Shown piece by piece: positions 60,665 to 64,000 of a DNA stretch of 64,000 bases. Position numbers and translations under genes: made by a program. The stretch spans positions 1 through 64,000 of the forward strand of contig JVKJ01000005.1 in NCBI GenBank assembly GCA_001054945.1, given 5' to 3'. The notes beneath the pieces are model-generated. The model made no database searches, was not told the DNA's origin, and was given only the letters and a program-made list of their open reading frames with translations. Source of the stretch: Corynebacterium falsenii (GTDB lineage Bacteria > Actinomycetota > Actinomycetes > Mycobacteriales > Mycobacteriaceae). Numbering within the stretch: the stretch's first letter is position 1; every line of letters begins with the position of its first letter.

Positions 60665-60756
60665 TTTGAGGCAGCACAGTGATGAGGTGCGCGGCATAAG
60701 TATGAGACGGCACAACTATGAGGTGCGCGGCACAAGAATGAGATGTCGACACAAGC
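60665..60756 (+). repeat. Imperfect tandem repeats of about 20 bp
   Basis: Four to five consecutive units: ATGAGGTGCGCGGCATAAGT (60682-60701), ATGAGACGGCACAACT (60702-60717), ATGAGGTGCGCGGCACAAGA (60718-60737), ATGAGATGTCGACACAAGC (60738-60756), and a weaker one TTTGAGGCAGCACAGTG (60665-60681). Unit core is ATGAG-N-GCGGCACAA. Nothing here looks like coding repeats. Arrays of this kind occur at ends of some insertion sequences as transposase sites, but no transposase is nearby. Confidence 0.7.
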
Positions 60757-61320
60757 AAGCGATTTGTGGGTGGGAGAGGCTTCACCCATTCAAAGTGTCA
60801 TAATGTATATTATCGGCTAAAGGGGTGGGTTGCGGGACAGGAGATTGTTTGCCTGGTGCTTACGAGAATGCCCGGTTGAGATCCTTGGGCATGCCGAGGA
60901 GCTTGCCGGCGCTCGTCGCTCGCCTGGGTTGTCGTGCGCTAGCTGGATCCGTGGTCGGGTCCGCAGCCGGATCTGGAGCGGAATCTTCGGTCGGATCCGC
61001 TGCCGGAATTGCGGAATTTGTCAGAGTTGCGGCGTTTGGCGTTAGATTTTGGCTCATTTTCGACATTGAATGCCGCAAGTCGAAATCTATGAGCGCTCGC
61101 GTGGTTGGTGTGACTTATGGGGAATCGATTGTTCCTTGCCTGGCGGTTCACGTCTGGGCAATCGCCATTGGTGAAACAACCCTGGCGGATCTCTTCCGCC
61201 CTATTTCTGCCGTCCATTCCAGGCGCAACTAGTCGCGCCTAAAACGTCACAGTGACGTTTCGGTGGCACTTTCTGCACCCCACTTGCAACTCACAATCCC
61301 CACTCAACCATCGCGGTGAC
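60757..61320. other. Region without a convincing gene
   Basis: No reading frame here can be trusted. A frame of 135 codons (60825-61232, + strand) and one of 72 codons (60860-61078, minus) overlap around a direct repeat of the type GGATCCGxGGTCGGxTCCG (60940-61010), which makes Ala/Asp/Pro or Gly/Ser strings; neither has a family match or good ribosome site. ATAATGTATATTAT at 60800-60813 is an AT-rich palindrome that could hold promoters. The region may contain a decayed insertion. Confidence 0.5.
61242..61260. repeat. 19-bp perfect palindrome downstream of mgtE
   Basis: AAACGTCAC-A-GTGACGTTT is a perfect inverted repeat. As RNA from the minus strand it gives an 8-bp stem with a three-base loop and few following T, so it can be a weak mgtE terminator or a protein site. 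Confidence 0.5.
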
Positions 61321-62712
61321 TCAGCCCCCAGCGGCCGCGATTTGGTCCGCCATCACTATGCCAGCCACGGAGAAATAAATGATGAGCCCTGTGGCGTCCA
61401 CAAGCGTGGACACTACCGGTGTGGAGAACACTGCGGGGTCCACGCCCAACTTCTTCGCAACCAACGGCAACACCCCGCCGACAATGCACGCCCAGGAACA
61501 GATCGCAATGATGGTCAGTCCAATCGTCAGCCCAACACGCGGCGAATAGATAAAGGAGATGATTGGAAAGATCACCACCGCCAAGAAGCATCCGAGCATG
61601 AAGCCAACACGGACTTCGCGCCACACCACGTGCCACACGTCTTTGGGCCGCACCTCGTTGACAGCTAACGCGCGAACCACGGAACTCGCAGCCTGAGAAC
61701 CGGCATTGCCGCCCGTACCAATGATCATCGGCACAAAGACCGACAAGACGACCACGGCCTCGAGCGTCGACTCAAATACCTCCATGACGTTGATGGTGAG
61801 GAATGCTGCCAGGATCAGCACGATCAGCCACACCCCTCGTTTTTGCGCCAGTTTGAATACCGTGGCGGTCAGGTACGGCTCATTCAGTGGTTCAGCACCG
61901 CCGGCGCGGTACGCGTCCTCGGTGACCTCGGCCTCGAGGACTTCCATAGCGTCATCGACCGTGATCAGACCCAATATTCTGCCCTCGTCATCCACGACAG
62001 GCAAGGCCAGCAGGTCCGCTTCCTGGATTAGACGCGCCGCGATCTCCTGATCCTCGTAGACGGACACGGAGTGATGTTCTTGATGGAGCAGATCCCGCAT
62101 GAGGGTCCCCGTCGGCGCGCTGACCAGCTCGGATAGATTAATCATCCCGAGGAGCCGCCGGGAATCATCGGTCACCGCGACTACGGCAATTCCGCTGCGC
62201 GAAAGGTTCCGCGCCTGGGTGGTTCGCCAGCGCTGTTGCAGTTTGTCCAGCGCCTCCTCGCGAGTAGATTCAGGCGACAGCACCGTTGGCATGGGCACCA
62301 TCAGTCGCCCAGCTGATTCCGCCGGGTACCCGAGCAGACCCGAGGTCACCTTCCGCTGGTCAGGTGGGAGCCCTTCCAGGAGTCTGGACGCCACCTTTGC
62401 CGGCATCTCGTCCAACAGCGCCACCTGATCATCCGGGGCCAATCCAGCGAATATCTCCCCCACGTGGTCGCCGCGAAGCGCGTCCAACAGTTCTGCTTGG
62501 TGTGCGGGATCCAAAAGCTCGAACACCTTCAACGCGCGTCGTTTGTTGAGAAGTCGGAAAGTCACCGCCATCTCTGTGGTGCTCAAGCGACTGAGCTCCT
62601 CGGCAACTTGCACCGATTTCCGCGAACTCAGCCAGTGGCTCGCTCCATCCAAGTTCTGAGCGTCCAGCAGCTGCTGGAGATCATCTTCCCGAGCGTCCAC
62701 GGCCTCGCTCAT
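61321..62712 (-). CDS. mgtE: Magnesium transporter MgtE
   Basis: A 463-aa channel. The N-terminal MgtE domain (ELLDALRGDHVGEIFAGLAP, LLEGLPPDQRKVTSGLLGYP), two CBS domains (about 135-260, LVTVDDAMEVLEAE-type end) and five transmembrane helices with GTGGNAGSQAASSVVRALAV, the conserved pore region, are all there. It is gated by intracellular Mg. ATG 62712 overlaps the stop of the small gene upstream (ATGA). No M-box riboswitch could be recognised. Confidence 0.94.
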   Translation of the reverse strand: MSEAVDAREDDLQQLLDAQNLDGASHWLSSRKSVQVAEELSRLSTTEMAVTFRLLNKRRALKVFELLDPAHQAELLDALRGDHVGEIFAGLAPDDQVALLDEMPAKVASRLLEGLPPDQRKVTSGLLGYPAESAGRLMVPMPTVLSPESTREEALDKLQQRWRTTQARNLSRSGIAVVAVTDDSRRLLGMINLSELVSAPTGTLMRDLLHQEHHSVSVYEDQEIAARLIQEADLLALPVVDDEGRILGLITVDDAMEVLEAEVTEDAYRAGGAEPLNEPYLTATVFKLAQKRGVWLIVLILAAFLTINVMEVFESTLEAVVVLSVFVPMIIGTGGNAGSQAASSVVRALAVNEVRPKDVWHVVWREVRVGFMLGCFLAVVIFPIISFIYSPRVGLTIGLTIIAICSWACIVGGVLPLVAKKLGVDPAVFSTPVVSTLVDATGLIIYFSVAGIVMADQIAAAGG

Positions 62713-62939
62713 CAGCGCTCTCCCCGACCGCTATCTTGCCGGTTCTGTACGCCGTCCGTGTGCCCCGGTTGCAGCTGCCAGCCTTTCTTCAGCTGCCACG
62801 CCGTGACGAGGAAGAACAGGCCACACAGGCATGCAAAGAACACTCGCACCCAGCTCATATCCTGCAGCAACCACCAAATGAACACAGCCAGTGCTACGAG
62901 CCGCATTATTTGGCTCATTTTCATCATCTCTGGAGTCAT
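62712..62939 (-). CDS. Small membrane protein coupled to mgtE
   Basis: A 75-aa protein with two membrane helices (IMRLVALAVFIWWLLQDMSW and VFFACLCGLFFLVTAWQLKK) and a polar tail. ATG 62939 was chosen so that helix 1 begins near the N-terminus. Its TGA overlaps the mgtE start, suggesting a partner of MgtE, though no such subunit is known to me. No family recognised. Confidence 0.65.
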   Translation of the reverse strand: MTPEMMKMSQIMRLVALAVFIWWLLQDMSWVRVFFACLCGLFFLVTAWQLKKGWQLQPGHTDGVQNRQDSGRGER

Positions 62940-63037
62940 GGTGAATGCTAGCCTTTCGAGTCGGTCGTGCGCGGGATCAGCTTGTGTACATTCAGCCCAC
63001 AATGCCAATTCCACCTTCTATGGACTGGGGCCCCTGG

Positions 63038-63733
63038 TTAGCTCTTTCCAAGCACGAGCATCAGGTCAATTGTCCCCTCTTCGGAGATTTTAGACGCAAC
63101 AAAACGCGGGCTCTTCACGTCAAAATCCGACAGTTTGATGGGAAGATTGGACTGCGTGATCACCTTGTCCCCTGTCCGCAAGACCTTCATGGGAGCTTCG
63201 ATGTGCTGCCGCTTGCCGTGCAGCTCCAGGTCGCCTTCGATGTTCACGGACCCCGGAGTTCCGTCGGCGGGGACTTTGGACAGATCCACCGGCTTGGTCA
63301 GGTCAAACGTCGCCGTTGGATACATATCTGTCTGCAGGATGTGATTCCGCACGTTATTGTCCCGCTTCTGATTGTCGCTGGAAATATCGGCGACTTTCAC
63401 CTGGATCTTCCCCTCCTTCAGCGTCTCCCCCTTGACCTGTACCTGTCCGGTCACTGACTCCCCATTTGAATTATCCGCGCGTCCAGAGGTTGTCTTCCGT
63501 TGTCCGGGCAGGACCTCATCGAACGTGTACCCAGCTTGCGTGTGGTTTGAGCCGAATCCCTTTTCCACATTCCACGTTCCATCCATCTCCACGGTCGCGG
63601 GTTCGCCACCGCTTCCCAGGTCAGCGGTCTGGAGCCCCCGGTCGTGGAAGAGCTGATACACGAACGGGCCGATGCTGAGGAGCGCCAGTGCGGTACACGC
63701 AATGACACCGAGGGTGATGATGGCTTTTCGCAT
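63038..63733 (-). CDS. Membrane-anchored YceI-domain protein
   Basis: A 231-aa protein with an N-terminal signal/anchor (AIITLGVIACTALALLSIGP) and a YceI lipocalin-like domain: MDGTWNVEKGFGSNHTQAGY, RNHILQTDMYPTATFDLTKP and GDLELHGKRQHIEAPMKVLR. YceI proteins bind isoprenoid or lipid molecules. ATG 63733 starts the hydrophobic segment; a longer frame begins at 63796. Extracytoplasmic. Confidence 0.87.
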   Translation of the reverse strand: MRKAIITLGVIACTALALLSIGPFVYQLFHDRGLQTADLGSGGEPATVEMDGTWNVEKGFGSNHTQAGYTFDEVLPGQRKTTSGRADNSNGESVTGQVQVKGETLKEGKIQVKVADISSDNQKRDNNVRNHILQTDMYPTATFDLTKPVDLSKVPADGTPGSVNIEGDLELHGKRQHIEAPMKVLRTGDKVITQSNLPIKLSDFDVKSPRFVASKISEEGTIDLMLVLGKS

Positions 63734-63837
63734 GCCTCTTACCCTAGTCCGACCACGTATTTTCCTGGAAATTTTTCGCTCCCCTTTGGCCTGCAATCAG
63801 GTCAGGGTCCCTATTTAATGGCTCTGGAATGCGCGAC

Positions 63838-64000
63838 TCAGTGTTCCCCTCGAAAGGTCTCAATTTCGCGCGCGAGGGTCACGAGCTCTTCGGTCAGGGT
63901 TTGGACGCCACTGCGGTCCTCCCCTTCCGCCACGGCGGTGGAAATATCCTCCGCGGCGCACCGCAGCTCGAACAATTGGTCGTGAAGCATCTCTGCCTTT
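63838..64000 (-). CDS. Partial gene at window edge, helical protein
   Basis: The minus strand is open from the window end to a TGA at 63838, giving 53 residues such as HDQLFELRCAAEDISTAVAE and LTEELVTLAREIETFRGEH. It looks like the helical C-terminus, or nearly all, of an unrecognised protein. Codon use agrees with neighbours. The start lies beyond the window or at an internal ATG at 63989-63991. Confidence 0.45.
   Translation of the reverse strand, partial: KAEMLHDQLFELRCAAEDISTAVAEGEDRSGVQTLTEELVTLAREIETFRGEH

Noticed and set aside
60825..61232. 135-codon frame on + strand
   Set aside because: It has no family match, no ribosome site and rests on a DNA repeat; overlapping minus frames are as long.

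Overview
The window reads as chromosomal DNA of a high-GC actinobacterium of the order Mycobacteriales, most likely a Corynebacterium. Three things point there: an rrn operon whose 16S-23S spacer has no tRNA; the gene order TPR protein - HAD - small protein - tlyA - nadK - recN - steA - steB - pyrG - Nudix - xerD - parA - scpA - scpB - rluB - cmk/der, which matches the M. tuberculosis Rv1691-Rv1713 block; and the order secA2 - odhI/garA - two MerR regulators, then gnd and ndh, as remembered from C. glutamicum. No species name can be assigned from sequence alone.

Layout. 1-5.9 kb: rRNA operon (leader, 16S, 23S, 5S, terminator) on the + strand. 6.2-11.8 kb: tightly packed housekeeping genes with start/stop overlaps. 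11.9-14.7 kb: two-gene insertion of lower GC (lipoprotein plus EspB/PPE-like secreted protein). 14.8-27.7 kb: cell separation (steA/steB), CTP synthesis, ADP-ribose hydrolysis, chromosome dimer resolution and condensin genes, the pseudouridine synthase rluB and a fused cytidylate kinase-Der GTPase. A dicarboxylate-type transporter on the opposite strand interrupts scpA-scpB. 28-34 kb: gapB-type GAPDH, small lipoprotein, TPM/DUF5129-like membrane protein, acetyltransferase, tRNA-Pro(GGG), rraA, hydrolase. 34-38.7 kb: secA2, odhI, ftsR-like merR, second merR. 38.7-46 kb (minus strand): vWA protein, then a compact five-gene run gnd - DEAD helicase - two CNNM/CorC-type proteins - putative glycosylase. 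46-52.9 kb: thioesterase, ndh, diverged cyclopropane-synthase-like protein, flavin monooxygenase, DedA protein, transporter. 53-59 kb: catabolic/accessory stretch (FAD dehydrogenase, amidase, YkvI-type transporter, remnant of a Tat-exported cholesterol-oxidase-like enzyme, DUF218 protein). 59.5-64 kb: SMR pump, PAP2 phosphatase, a repeat-bearing region without a convincing gene, mgtE with a coupled small membrane protein, a YceI protein and a partial gene at the edge.

The most unusual points are the cmk-der fusion with an acidic linker, the lipoprotein/EspB-like insertion between recN and steA, the cyclopropane-synthase homologue with a rewritten SAM motif and catalytic positions, the cholesterol-oxidase-like remnant, the imperfect tandem repeats near 60.7 kb and several palindromes that look like operators. 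No CRISPR array, prophage, intact insertion sequence or recognisable defence system was seen. Coordinates of rRNA ends are approximate, and family assignments come from recognition of motifs, not from a database search.
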